From: Candidatus Gastranaerophilales bacterium
Lineage (GTDB): Bacteria > Cyanobacteriota > Vampirovibrionia > Gastranaerophilales > Gastranaerophilaceae
NCBI GenBank assembly: GCA_017415185.1
Contig: JAFQHZ010000018.1
Span: forward strand, 1 to 32,510
Length of the DNA stretch: 32,510 nt
Direction of reading: 5' to 3'
Shown: piece after piece, positions 25,137 to 32,510 of the stretch
Position numbering within the stretch: the stretch's first letter is position 1
Layout: each line of letters starts with the position of its first letter
The notes under the pieces: generated by a model
The model's input: only the letters and a program-made list of their open reading frames with translations
What the model was told of the DNA's origin: nothing
Databases searched by the model: none
Translations under genes and position numbers: made by a program

Positions 25137-25487
25137 ATGTTAAACGAATTTTTATATGCAAAAATACACAGAGCAACAGTAACGGAAGCTAATTTAGAAT
25201 ATATTGGCTCTATTACGATTGACAAAGCTCTTTTGGATGAAGTTGGTATCAAAAAAAATCAAAAAGTTGAAATTTTAGACATAAACAATGGCGAAAGATT
25301 TTCAACTTATGTTATCGAAGGCGAAGCCAATTCAGGCATAATTTGTCTTAATGGCGCAGCAGCAAGAAAAGTTCAAGTTAAAGACAAGATCATAATTGTT
25401 GCTTATGCGCTTTTAAACGAAGAAGAACAAAAAACATTTGAGCCAAAAATAGCACATGTGGATGGAAACAACAAATTAATCAAATAA
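25137..25487 (+). CDS. panD: Aspartate 1-decarboxylase (PanD)
   Basis: 116 residues. It makes β-alanine from aspartate for pantothenate and CoA. The proenzyme cuts itself at Gly24-Ser25 in YIGSITID, giving the pyruvoyl group at Ser25; the remaining landmarks, [35 protein letters not shown] and DKIIIVAYA, are all present. The length is close to the usual 115-130. No Shine-Dalgarno is visible and a promoter -10 sits six bases before the ATG, so the message may be leaderless. Its TAA overlaps the next ATG by one base. Confidence 0.95.
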   Translation: MLNEFLYAKIHRATVTEANLEYIGSITIDKALLDEVGIKKNQKVEILDINNGERFSTYVIEGEANSGIICLNGAAARKVQVKDKIIIVAYALLNEEEQKTFEPKIAHVDGNNKLIK

Positions 25488-25921
25488 TGATTAAAGAAAT
25501 TAAAGACAACAATATTCTTTACGCTAAAATCATTAGAGCATCGTATCAATCAAAAGATACAGAATTTTTCACCGATGACTCTGATGAAATTCAATTGGGC
25601 TATATAACTTTTAAAAAGAATCACAAAACAGGCGCTCATTATCACAATCATTTAAATAAAGAAACAAATAGAACAGACGAAATTTTAATCGTTCAAAATG
25701 GTAGCGCTAGGGTTGATTTTTACAACACCAAAGGCGAATATATTATTAGCAGCGAGATATTCAAAAACGACATTTTAATTATCCACCAAGGTGGACACAA
25801 TCTTGTTTTTTATGAAGACACAAAAGTTCTTGCAATTAAATCTGGCGTTTATGAAAAAGAACGCTCTAAAACAAGAATGATTGGAACAAACAATCTCGAA
25901 TTAATAATCGAAAACGATTAA
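25487..25921 (+). CDS. Cupin-fold protein, translationally coupled to panD
   Basis: 144 residues. The body has the cupin signature: GAHYHNHLNKETNRTDEILIV (metal-binding His residues at about 52-56 and Glu ~67), then NGSARVDFY, then a second part NDILIIHQGGHNLVFYED with a His. It looks like the cupins of sugar-modifying or small-molecule enzymes, but no subfamily is recognised. The ATG shares one base with the panD stop. Its own stop overlaps the stop of the minus-strand pentapeptide gene by three bases. Coupling to panD hints at a role near β-alanine/CoA metabolism, which is inference. Confidence 0.75.
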   Translation: MIKEIKDNNILYAKIIRASYQSKDTEFFTDDSDEIQLGYITFKKNHKTGAHYHNHLNKETNRTDEILIVQNGSARVDFYNTKGEYIISSEIFKNDILIIHQGGHNLVFYEDTKVLAIKSGVYEKERSKTRMIGTNNLELIIEND

Positions 25922-26439
25922 TAATCTTCGTTTGAACCTTCTTCGTCGTCTCTTAAAGTCGACAAATCATAATTATATGTGCAATCAAAATCTTCAGGAA
26001 GCTTGTCACTATCAGGCCAAACAGTTGATTCATCAAATCTGCATGAATCAAGATTTTCAGACGTAGAAAAATCGCTATCGGATAAATCTGCTTCAGAAAA
26101 ATTTGCACCTGCCATATCTGCATCAGAAAATTCGCAATAATTTATTGTTGCATAATTAAAACTAGTTCCGTTTAAAATAGAACCGGAAAAATCACATTCA
26201 GAAATCTGTGCTCTTGAAAAATCAGCACTTGTTAAATCACAATCGATAAATTTAACATTCAAAAGATTACCTTCTGCAAAATTTGCACCAGAAAAATCAA
26301 TGTTAGTAAAATCAGCATTTTCAATATTAGCATGCGAAAAATCAGTTTCTGATAAATCTATGTCATTGTTTTGAGCATGCTGAAGAGCAAAATCTTCGTA
26401 ATTATTTAATATTAAATCTACTAAGTTTTCTTTAGACAT
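25918..26439 (-). CDS. Pentapeptide-repeat protein
   Basis: 173 residues. Residues ~28-125 are tandem five-residue units of the A(D/N)(L/F)xx type, such as ETDFSHANIENADFTNIDF and GANFSEADLSDSDF, which fold as a right-handed quadrilateral β-helix. A short N-terminal helix precedes them, and an acidic tail (DDEEGSNEDY) ends the protein. It is strongly acidic overall, which would fit DNA mimicry, as in the Qnr/MfpA group, but many members have other or unknown roles. It follows the 26453 response regulator by 13 bases in what looks like one operon. Confidence 0.88.
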   Translation of the reverse strand: MSKENLVDLILNNYEDFALQHAQNNDIDLSETDFSHANIENADFTNIDFSGANFAEGNLLNVKFIDCDLTSADFSRAQISECDFSGSILNGTSFNYATINYCEFSDADMAGANFSEADLSDSDFSTSENLDSCRFDESTVWPDSDKLPEDFDCTYNYDLSTLRDDEEGSNEDY

Positions 26440-26452
26440 TGTTATTCCTTTT

Positions 26453-27073
26453 TTAAATCAATTCTGTTTGTTGAGCTAAAAGCACCGCTTGGACTCTATT
26501 TCCAACTTTTAATTTTCTGAAAATACTGTTTAGGTGAGTCTTTACAGTAACTTCTCTTACAAAAAGCTTTTGTGCAATTTGAGAGTTTGTTTCGCCTTTT
26601 GCAACCAGTTGCAAAATTTCTTTTTCACGAGATGTTAAAGGAGAAATTTCTTCACCACTCACAAAAGGCAAAGCACTTGCCTGCTTTGTATCTTTATTCC
26701 ACGTTGAGCGTCTTAATAACGCTTCAATTCTTGCTAATAAATTTGGTAAAACAAAAGGCTTAACGATATAATCATCAGCGCCAAATTTTAAACCTGAAAT
26801 TTGCTTATTTGCATCAGAAACAGAAGTCAGCATAATAACAGGGATTTGGGAAAATTTTTCGCTTTTTCTAATTGCTTTTAATGTTTCCCAGCCATCTAAA
26901 TTAGGCATGACAACATCAAGCAATACTATATCAAAATTTGAATCTTCGTCTAATATTTTTAAGCCAAGCAAACCATCGTTTGCACATTTGACTTCATAAC
27001 CATACATTGGAAGAGCATCTTCCATCAATTTTGAATTATCGTCAATAATTAAAATTCTTGCTAATGATGTCAT
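26453..27073 (-). CDS. Orphan response regulator, receiver plus LuxR-type HTH (OmpR-like receiver)
   Basis: 206 residues. The receiver has acidic pair D11-D12, phosphoacceptor D53 (in LLDVVMP), T83 and K105. The stretch GADDYIVKPFVLPNLLARIEALLRR is the form usually seen in OmpR-type regulators, yet the output (residues ~145-206, LTSREKEILQLVAKGETNSQIAQKLFVREVTVKTHLNSIFRKL described only as ending there) is a LuxR/NarL helix-turn-helix. AAGG precedes ATG 27073. It follows the 27081 regulator by seven bases. No histidine kinase is nearby. Some cyanobacterial regulators show this mix, which would fit the suggested lineage. Confidence 0.9.
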   Translation of the reverse strand: MTSLARILIIDDNSKLMEDALPMYGYEVKCANDGLLGLKILDEDSNFDIVLLDVVMPNLDGWETLKAIRKSEKFSQIPVIMLTSVSDANKQISGLKFGADDYIVKPFVLPNLLARIEALLRRSTWNKDTKQASALPFVSGEEISPLTSREKEILQLVAKGETNSQIAQKLFVREVTVKTHLNSIFRKLKVGNRVQAVLLAQQTELI

Positions 27074-27080
27074 AAATACC

Positions 27081-27746
27081 TTAATTAATTAAATTCTCTC
27101 TAATAGCTTTAATTGCCGCTTGGGTTCTATCGTCTACCCCCATTTTTTGCAAAATTGAACAAACATGGACTTTTGTTGTGTTGATTGAAATTTCCAATTT
27201 ACTTGCGATTTGGGAATTGTTTAACCCGCTTGATAATAATATTAATACTCTTTTTTCCTGCTGGGTCAAATTGTAACAATCTTTTACGGATACATTTCCA
27301 AGAGTTTTTTCAACATTTTCCCTCGAAGTTTGCTGCATAACAAACTCAGACACGCTTGAATCAAAATACATTGACCCTTCAAGAACATCTTTAATAACAT
27401 CACACAATTTATCAGGTTTGATTTCTTTTGTGCAATATGCATTAATTCCAAGCTCCAAACATTTTTGAACTTCTTCTTTGTCGCAATGAGATGTCAAAAT
27501 AACAATTTTAATATTCTTGTCTTTTTCTCTTATTGTTTTAAGGGCACAAACACCATCAATTTCGGGCAAGCCCAAATCAAGCAAAATTAAATCTATTTTG
27601 TTGTTTTCCAAAGCTTTATATGCTTCAGCTGCACAATTTACGTCTAGAACCTCTTTAACAAAATCTAAGCAAGATAGCGATGTTTTAAGAGCAAACGAAG
27701 TAAGTGCATGATCTTCAACGATTAAAATACTACTCTTCATATCCAT
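27081..27746 (-). CDS. Orphan NarL/FixJ-type response regulator
   Basis: 221 residues. The receiver has E11-D12, phosphoacceptor D57 (in LILLDLGLPEIDG), T85 and K107. The LuxR-type helix-turn-helix follows at ~155-216 (LTQQEKRVLILLSSGLNNSQ, then an INTTKVHVCSILQKMGV recognition region). ATG 27746 or 27740 are both possible; neither has a good Shine-Dalgarno. It heads a minus-strand unit with a second regulator and a pentapeptide protein and is divergent from gatC. No partner kinase is in the window, so the input signal is unknown. Confidence 0.9.
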   Translation of the reverse strand: MDMKSSILIVEDHALTSFALKTSLSCLDFVKEVLDVNCAAEAYKALENNKIDLILLDLGLPEIDGVCALKTIREKDKNIKIVILTSHCDKEEVQKCLELGINAYCTKEIKPDKLCDVIKDVLEGSMYFDSSVSEFVMQQTSRENVEKTLGNVSVKDCYNLTQQEKRVLILLSSGLNNSQIASKLEISINTTKVHVCSILQKMGVDDRTQAAIKAIRENLIN

Positions 27747-27775
27747 AAGAAAATTGTAAATAACTTAATAATAAA

Positions 27776-27804
27776 TTGCAATACCTTTCAATTTTTGTTA
27801 TCTT
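27776..27804 (+). promoter_or_regulatory. Promoter of gatC
   Basis: TTGCAA (27776-27781), 17-base spacer, TATCTT (27799-27804) with TGT before it. The leader carries GAGGAAAA ahead of ATG 27824. Confidence 0.55.
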
Positions 27805-27823
27805 AATAGTTGAGGAAAAAATT

Positions 27824-28105
27824 ATGATAACAACAAAAGACGTAGAACATGTTGCAAAACTTGCAAGATTAGAATTAACAGAAGAAGAAAAAGAGATGTT
27901 TACTCATCAATTAGGTGATGTATTAGCTCATGTTGAAAAAATGAACGAAGTTGATACAACAGGCGTTGAACCAATGAATCATCCAATTGATTTTGTAAAT
28001 GTTATGAGAGAAGATAACAAGATTTACGAAAACACAAGAGAAGAACTAATGAGCAATGCTCCAGATATAGAAGGTGAGTTCTTCAAAGTTCCAAAAATAA
28101 ATTAA
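27824..28105 (+). CDS. gatC: Asp-tRNA(Asn)/Glu-tRNA(Gln) amidotransferase subunit C
   Basis: 93 residues from ATG 27824, which follows GAGGAAAA. The opening ITTKDVEHVAKLARLELTEEE, the middle VEKMNEVDTTGVEPMNHP and the ending FFKVPKIN are diagnostic of GatC. It stabilises the GatA-GatB pair that turns misacylated Glu-tRNA(Gln) or Asp-tRNA(Asn) into the correct amide. GatA and GatB are not next to it, as is common in many genomes. It is probably co-transcribed with pyrG, 95 bases downstream, as no terminator with a U-run lies between them. Confidence 0.95.
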   Translation: MITTKDVEHVAKLARLELTEEEKEMFTHQLGDVLAHVEKMNEVDTTGVEPMNHPIDFVNVMREDNKIYENTREELMSNAPDIEGEFFKVPKIN

Positions 28106-28120
28106 TAACTAACGGTTAAG

Positions 28121-28185
28121 CTAATTCAAACAATTTTGAATTGGTAAAACAATCAAAAGTGCCGCATGATAACATTCACAGGCAC
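28121..28185 (+). other. Two hairpins between gatC and pyrG
   Basis: CTAATTCAA (28121-28129) pairs with TTGAATTGG (28136-28144) with one G-T wobble, and GTGCC (28159-28163) pairs with GGCAC (28181-28185). Neither has a U-run, so they are not ordinary terminators. They may affect RNA stability or pyrG expression. Confidence 0.4.
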
Positions 28186-28200
28186 AAAACAAGGGGAAAA

Positions 28201-29805
28201 ATGACAAAATATATTTTTATTACAGGCGGTGTAGTTAGCTCTTTAGGAAAAGGGATTGTAGCCGCCTCTTTAGGCAGGCTTTTGGTGTCTCGTGGTTATA
28301 GTGTTTCTATACAAAAATTTGACCCATATATCAATGTTGACCCAGGAACAATGAGCCCATTTCAGCATGGTGAAGTTTTTGTTTGCGACGATGGCGCCGA
28401 AACAGATTTGGATTTAGGGCATTATGAAAGATTTATAGACACAAGCTTGTCTCAAATTAACAATGTTACCTCAGGCTCCGTTTATCAAACTGTAATCAAT
28501 AAAGAAAGAAGGGGGGAATATTTAGGCGCAACAGTTCAAATGATTCCTCATATTACAGGCGAAATCAAATCTCGTTTGACTTTGGCTTCCAAACGAAATA
28601 ATCCTGATATTTTAATTGCAGAAGTAGGGGGAACAATTGGCGATATCGAGAGTTTACCTTTCATTGAAGCAATAAGACAATTTCGTTCAGAAGTTGGCTT
28701 CCAAAATTCAATGTCTATCCATGTGACTTTATTGCCATATTTGCCAACTTCAGGCGAATTAAAAACAAAACCAACACAACACAGCGTTAATGTTTTAAGA
28801 AGTTACGGTATTCAGCCAGAAATGCTCGTATTAAGAACACAAGTTCCTGTTTCAAAAACAGAAAAAGACAAAATTGCACTATTTTGCTCAGTGAATAAAG
28901 ATTCTGTTGTTGAATGCAAGGATATGAAATCAATTTATGAAGTGCCTTTATATCTTGAAAAGCAAGGAATAACTTCGCAAGTTTTGAAAACTCTTGGACT
29001 TGAAGATAGAGAACCCGATTTAACCCAATGGGCAGATTTAATCAACAAAATAAACAATCCTAAAAAAGAATTGACAGTTGCAATTGCTGGAAAATATACA
29101 GAATTAAACGACGCTTATATTTCAGTTGTTGAAAGTTTAAAACACGCAGGTTTTCAAAACGATTCCAAAATCAATTTAAAATGGATTGCTTCAGAAGAAA
29201 TTATAACAGACCAAGAAGCAGCTTCCCATCTGGCAAACGTTGATGCTGTTGTAGTTCCGGGAGGCTTTGGAGTTCGAGGAATTGAAGGAAAATTAAAAGT
29301 TGTAAAATATGCAAGAGAAAATAATATCCCATATTTAGGACTTTGCCTTGGAATGCAATGCGCTGTTATTGAATTTTCAAGAAATGTTGCAAAATTGGAA
29401 AATGCGAATTCAACCGAATTTGATAAAAATACGCCACACAAAGTGGTTGACCTTATGGAAGAGCAAAAAAATATTGCAGGCTATGGCGCAACAATGCGTC
29501 TTGGTTCATATCCTTGCAAAATTGCGCCAAACACACTGGCACATAAGGTTTATGGTTCTGATTTAATTTTAGAACGCCACAGACACAGATTTGAATTTAA
29601 TAGCGAATACAAAAAACAATTAGAATCAGCAGGATTGGTAATCTCAGGAACAAGCCCCGATGAATTGTTAGCAGAAATTGTCGAATATCCTAAGAATGAT
29701 TATTTCATTGCTTGCCAATTCCATCCAGAATTCAAATCTCGCCCACAAAATCCACACCCATTGTTTGATGGGCTGATTAAAGCCGCACTAAAGCGCCTTT
29801 CTTAA
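28201..29805 (+). CDS. pyrG: CTP synthase
   Basis: 534 residues, normal length. It makes CTP from UTP and ATP with glutamine as nitrogen donor. The synthase domain opens with [20 protein letters not shown] and continues [20 protein letters not shown] and [12 protein letters not shown]. The glutamine amidotransferase half has GGFGVRG, the nucleophile Cys in LGLCLGMQ, and the HPEF catalytic pair near the end. ATG 28201 follows AAGGGG; upstream in-frame codons lie in the non-coding gap. Its last 18 bases overlap rsmD on the other strand. Confidence 0.97.
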   Translation: MTKYIFITGGVVSSLGKGIVAASLGRLLVSRGYSVSIQKFDPYINVDPGTMSPFQHGEVFVCDDGAETDLDLGHYERFIDTSLSQINNVTSGSVYQTVINKERRGEYLGATVQMIPHITGEIKSRLTLASKRNNPDILIAEVGGTIGDIESLPFIEAIRQFRSEVGFQNSMSIHVTLLPYLPTSGELKTKPTQHSVNVLRSYGIQPEMLVLRTQVPVSKTEKDKIALFCSVNKDSVVECKDMKSIYEVPLYLEKQGITSQVLKTLGLEDREPDLTQWADLINKINNPKKELTVAIAGKYTELNDAYISVVESLKHAGFQNDSKINLKWIASEEIITDQEAASHLANVDAVVVPGGFGVRGIEGKLKVVKYARENNIPYLGLCLGMQCAVIEFSRNVAKLENANSTEFDKNTPHKVVDLMEEQKNIAGYGATMRLGSYPCKIAPNTLAHKVYGSDLILERHRHRFEFNSEYKKQLESAGLVISGTSPDELLAEIVEYPKNDYFIACQFHPEFKSRPQNPHPLFDGLIKAALKRLS

Positions 29806-30324
29806 TATAGCAAGCAAACATCTGCCATATTTTTTAGATTTAACCAAATTAATATCGATATTTAATCCATTTAAAATGTTTTGAATATCGATATTTTTCG
29901 TTTTATCATATTCCAAAATAATAACACCATCTTTTTTTATCATTTCATTGGCTTTTAAAATTATCGGCGCATAATCCATTTCCCAAGGAGGATCAGCATA
30001 AATTATGTCAAATTTTTCATCGGTTTTATATTTCAAACAATCGCAAATTGTTATATTTGGTTTTAAATTTAAATTTTTATAATTATTTTTAATTATCAAA
30101 GCAGTTTTAGGGCTAATTTCTATTTCAACAACTTCATATCCTCTTGAAATCGCTTCAAGACCCATAATCGCACTTCCAGAAAACATATTTAAAAATTTAT
30201 TTCCAGATAAATCATATTGCAATAAAATATTAAAAACACTTTCTCTAGTCTTAGACAAAGTTGGTTTAACATTGTTCGGAACTTCAATTTTTCGTCCTTT
30301 ATATTGCCCGCCTGTCAGATACAA
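29788..30324 (-). CDS. rsmD: 16S rRNA (guanine-966-N2)-methyltransferase RsmD, TTG start
   Basis: 178 residues. It methylates N2 of G966 in 16S rRNA using S-adenosylmethionine. [15 protein letters not shown] at the N-terminus aligns with the usual RxIGGxxKGRKL, then [15 protein letters not shown], then motif [18 protein letters not shown] (a DLFAGSGALG form is usual) and the catalytic DPPW (residues 111-114; DPPY/F in most). The start is TTG at 30324, fixed by AAGGAG seven bases upstream and by the match to the family's N-terminus. It overlaps the pyrG end by 18 bases and is divergent from the flavoprotein gene at 30357. Confidence 0.92.
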   Translation of the reverse strand: MYLTGGQYKGRKIEVPNNVKPTLSKTRESVFNILLQYDLSGNKFLNMFSGSAIMGLEAISRGYEVVEIEISPKTALIIKNNYKNLNLKPNITICDCLKYKTDEKFDIIYADPPWEMDYAPIILKANEMIKKDGVIILEYDKTKNIDIQNILNGLNIDINLVKSKKYGRCLLAILRKAL

Positions 30325-30356
30325 TTTTTTTCTCCTTCTTGTAAAATTAATTTACC

Positions 30357-31718
30357 ATGAAAAAAATTGTTGTAATAGGTGGCGGAGCTGCAGGTGCCAA
30401 GGCGGCTTCTAAAGCCAAAAGGCTCAATCCAAATAACCAAGTAGAACTTTATACAAAAACATCTGAAATTGCATATTCATTGTGCGGTTTGCCATATTTT
30501 ATTGAAGGCTCTGTTAAAAAAATAGAAGATTTAATTATAAGAACACCGCAAGATTTTGAAAAAAATGGAATAAACATTTTTTTAAACCATGAAGCGAGTG
30601 AAATTTTTCCAGAAAAAAATTGTATTTTAATTAATAATAATCACATTTTTTATGATGAATTGATTCTTGCACTTGGAGCAAATATTAATTTGCCAAATAT
30701 TAAAAATTTAAATGCGAAAAATGTTTTTTCCCTGAGATCTCTCGAGTCTGGCAAATTAATTAAAGAAAAAATGAAAGAATCAAAAAACGTTTTAATTATT
30801 GGTGCAGGATATATTGCTATTGAATTAATTGAGGCTTTTACAAAAAACAATTTTAATGTGATATTGCTTGAAAAAAAAGAAAGAATTGCTTCAGATTTTG
30901 ATGAAGATTTTTCAGAGCATATTCAAAAAATGATTGACTACAAAACCAAAGGACAATTACAATGCCATTACAACGAAAACGTTATTGAATTTTTAACAGA
31001 CGAAAATAATTCATTTAAAGGCGCAAAAACAGAATCAAACAAAGAATTTTTTGCCGATTTTTGTATTCTTGCAACGGGAGCAATTCCCAATGTTGATATT
31101 GCAAAAAATGCAGGAATAAAACTTGGAACAACTGGTGCCATTGAAGTTGATTCAAAAATGAGAACAAATTATCAAAACATCTTTGCTTGCGGAGATTGCG
31201 CACAAAAATATTGCATAATTACTCAAGAGCCAACATATATTGGACTTGGAACAATTGCAAACAAAGAAGGAAGAGTTGCTGCCATTAACGCAGATGGAAC
31301 TAATTATGAAAATTTTGATGGCGTTTTAAAATCTACAATAACAAGATTTTATGACTGGACAATATCAAAAACAGGCTTAACCATGCAAGAAGCAAAAAAA
31401 TATTCAAAAGATATCAATCTTGAGCCAATTTGTTCTTCAATTACAAAAAACGACAAAGCAGGATATATGCCCGATACAAACAAAATGACAATCAAAATTG
31501 TTGCAGACAAAAGAAGTGGCGAAGTACTGGGAGCACAAGGGATTGGTTGGAGCGGAAATATATCTCAAAGAATAAACACAATAACTTCAGCTCTTAAATC
31601 AAGATTAACGGTTGAGAAGCTTTTGCATTTGGATTTAGCTTATTCTCCGCCATTTTCAAGTTCAATTGACCCAATTTTAACAGCGTGTTATCAATTAAAA
31701 GAATTAATGAAAAAATAA
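30357..31718 (+). CDS. CoA-disulfide reductase / NADH oxidase-like flavoprotein
   Basis: 453 residues. KIVVIGGGAAGAKAASKAKR (residues 3-22) binds FAD; IAYSLCGLPYFIEG carries Cys43, the single redox cysteine of the CoA-disulfide reductase/NADH oxidase group; VLIIGAGYIAIELIEAF binds NAD(P)H; NIFACGDCAQ is the second FAD motif; and a C-terminal dimerisation domain follows with an SPPFSSSIDP segment. It could reduce CoA disulfide, polysulfide or oxygen; sequence alone does not say which. There is no Shine-Dalgarno, and TAAAAT lies nine bases before the ATG, so the message may be nearly leaderless. Confidence 0.88.
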   Translation: MKKIVVIGGGAAGAKAASKAKRLNPNNQVELYTKTSEIAYSLCGLPYFIEGSVKKIEDLIIRTPQDFEKNGINIFLNHEASEIFPEKNCILINNNHIFYDELILALGANINLPNIKNLNAKNVFSLRSLESGKLIKEKMKESKNVLIIGAGYIAIELIEAFTKNNFNVILLEKKERIASDFDEDFSEHIQKMIDYKTKGQLQCHYNENVIEFLTDENNSFKGAKTESNKEFFADFCILATGAIPNVDIAKNAGIKLGTTGAIEVDSKMRTNYQNIFACGDCAQKYCIITQEPTYIGLGTIANKEGRVAAINADGTNYENFDGVLKSTITRFYDWTISKTGLTMQEAKKYSKDINLEPICSSITKNDKAGYMPDTNKMTIKIVADKRSGEVLGAQGIGWSGNISQRINTITSALKSRLTVEKLLHLDLAYSPPFSSSIDPILTACYQLKELMKK

Positions 31719-31747
31719 AAAAGACGAGGCGGAGACCTCGTCTTTTT
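31718..31747 (+). terminator. Rho-independent terminator of the flavoprotein gene
   Basis: Arms 31718-31729 and 31736-31747 (AAAAAGACGAGG and its complement) around a six-base loop, with five T at the end of the right arm. The symmetric A- and T-runs let it also end the minus-strand coiled-coil gene. Confidence 0.92.
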
Positions 31748-31797
31748 GAATACACATACACAATCTTTTTCAGGAAAAACTATCTTAGTAATGAGTA

Positions 31798-32322
31798 CTA
31801 TGATAATTTTATTGTTGAAGCTTGGATTTGAGAGCTTATTGCTTCGCCAACTGCCTCGATCTCTGCACTGATTGCTTCTAATTGTGCTTCGATTTCAACT
31901 TGTTCTTGGTCAAGCATTGTTTCTTCGTCGTTTGCCTCATTTTCCAATCTTTGTAGCTCTTCGTCACGTTCTTCTTGAGCCATCATATTTAATCTTTCGT
32001 AATTTTCTTTTTCTTCGTTGATTTGTCTATTTAAATCATCAATTTTGTTTTGATCAACTTTTGGATTTCCATTTGGATCAGTCAACGAAGGATTACTAGT
32101 CTCTTGACTAATTTGATCCCTTAATGCATCAGATGTAGCTTTGTAATTTGTATAAAGAGAATCTCTTTCCTCTTTATAATCATTATTGAACAGCAATTGT
32201 TCGTAATGATATTCTCTAGCCATTTGTCTTTTACGTCTAGAAATATCTAGCAGTTCCTTTTGATAATCAGAATGCGACTTTTTTAATTCAGTCTTTCTGA
32301 GAGTTAATGTAACCCATCCCAT
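31798..32322 (-). CDS. Coiled-coil protein of unknown function
   Basis: 174 residues. ATG 32322 follows GAGGTAC. MGWVTLTLRKTELKKSHSDYQ is a conserved-looking start with a short hydrophobic opening but no signal peptide. Residues ~20-65 are basic with aromatic residues (YHYEQLLFNNDY). Residues ~95-165 are a long, acidic, heptad-like helix (EENYERLN..., EEELQRLE, EAQLEAISAEIEAVGEAI). A Pro/Gly/Asn-rich break (NPSLTDPNGNPKVD) at ~78-91 separates two helical halves, so a coiled-coil hairpin is likely. I do not recognise the family. It is read toward the flavoprotein terminator. Confidence 0.7.
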   Translation of the reverse strand: MGWVTLTLRKTELKKSHSDYQKELLDISRRKRQMAREYHYEQLLFNNDYKEERDSLYTNYKATSDALRDQISQETSNPSLTDPNGNPKVDQNKIDDLNRQINEEKENYERLNMMAQEERDEELQRLENEANDEETMLDQEQVEIEAQLEAISAEIEAVGEAISSQIQASTIKLS

Positions 32323-32456
32323 GATAGTACCTCTTTCCCTATTAGTTTGTGTAAAATGTGTGTTGTAAATTCCCTACAAGATAATAAAGTATTTTTTCTC
32401 ATATAAATTGCCTATTTGATAAAATACGCTTAACATTTCTTAACATAAACAGTTTT

Positions 32457-32487
32457 AAAAAAAGAAAAAACCCTTTCTATGAAAGGG
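32457..32487 (-). terminator. Terminator of a minus-strand gene beyond the right edge
   Basis: CCCTTTC (32471-32477), TAT loop, GAAAGGG (32481-32487). On the minus strand it is followed by TTTTTTCTTTTTTT. The gene it serves is outside the window; no gene is seen in 32323-32456, which should hold the promoter of the coiled-coil gene. Confidence 0.75.
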
Positions 32488-32510
32488 ATTGAAAATCTGT
32501 TTGCTTGATT

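Noticed and set aside
28141-28200. N-terminal extension of pyrG
   Set aside because: The extra residues do not fit the CTP synthase N-terminus ([14 protein letters not shown]), and AAGGGG stands just before ATG 28201.

Overview
This is an AT-rich bacterial chromosome segment with dense, tightly spaced genes. The mix of glgA, ilvB/ilvN, gatC, pyrG, ruvA, panD and rsmD, the large set of diverged type IV pilin-like proteins, and the WG-repeat, pentapeptide and response-regulator genes suggest a gut Melainabacteria/Vampirovibrionia lineage (Gastranaerophilales-like). That placement is inference from gene style and composition; there is no rRNA or marker in the window to prove it.

Layout. 1-295: no gene; two identical 78-bp structured repeats with a 154-bp period, then a perfect palindromic terminator. 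296-11690: a pilin island. A ~1035-residue cysteine-rich prepilin (minus strand) is divergent from a 411-residue prepilin (plus strand). That gene meets, stop codon to stop codon, a six-gene minus-strand operon of pilin-like proteins. The first three genes of the operon (10164-11690, 8570-10150, 6789-8576) carry a shared glycine-rich C-terminal domain, and the third lacks the prepilin Glu5. The last three are short, ~212-221-residue prepilins. No pilus assembly ATPase, platform protein or prepilin peptidase is in the window.

11866-18193: a six-gene sulfation operon. It holds two tandem arylsulfotransferase (ASST)-like membrane-anchored proteins, CysD, a DUF2061 membrane protein, a compact CysN-CysC fusion and a PAPS-dependent sulfotransferase. 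From cysD onward the genes overlap or nearly abut. No reductive sulfate genes (cysH/cysI/cysJ) are present, so the activated sulfate is probably used to sulfate a glycan or other acceptor. The two ASST genes share a ~260-bp block of about 98% DNA identity inside otherwise diverged genes, which looks like gene conversion.

18182-23434: a convergent zinc-ribbon protein, then glgA and ruvA (one minus-strand unit), then ilvB-ilvN on plus. 23445-25921: a small LuxR-type HTH protein divergent from an XRE regulator, a WG-repeat membrane-anchored protein, panD (apparently leaderless) and a translationally coupled cupin. 25918-27746: a minus-strand unit of two orphan response regulators plus a pentapeptide-repeat protein. 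27824-32510: gatC, pyrG, rsmD (TTG start, convergent overlap with pyrG), a CoA-disulfide-reductase-like flavoprotein, and a coiled-coil protein of unknown role. A terminator at the right edge belongs to a gene outside the window.

Several promoters show an extended -10 (TGn plus TATAAT-like) with a weak -35. No tRNA, rRNA, CRISPR array, transposase or prophage gene was seen.
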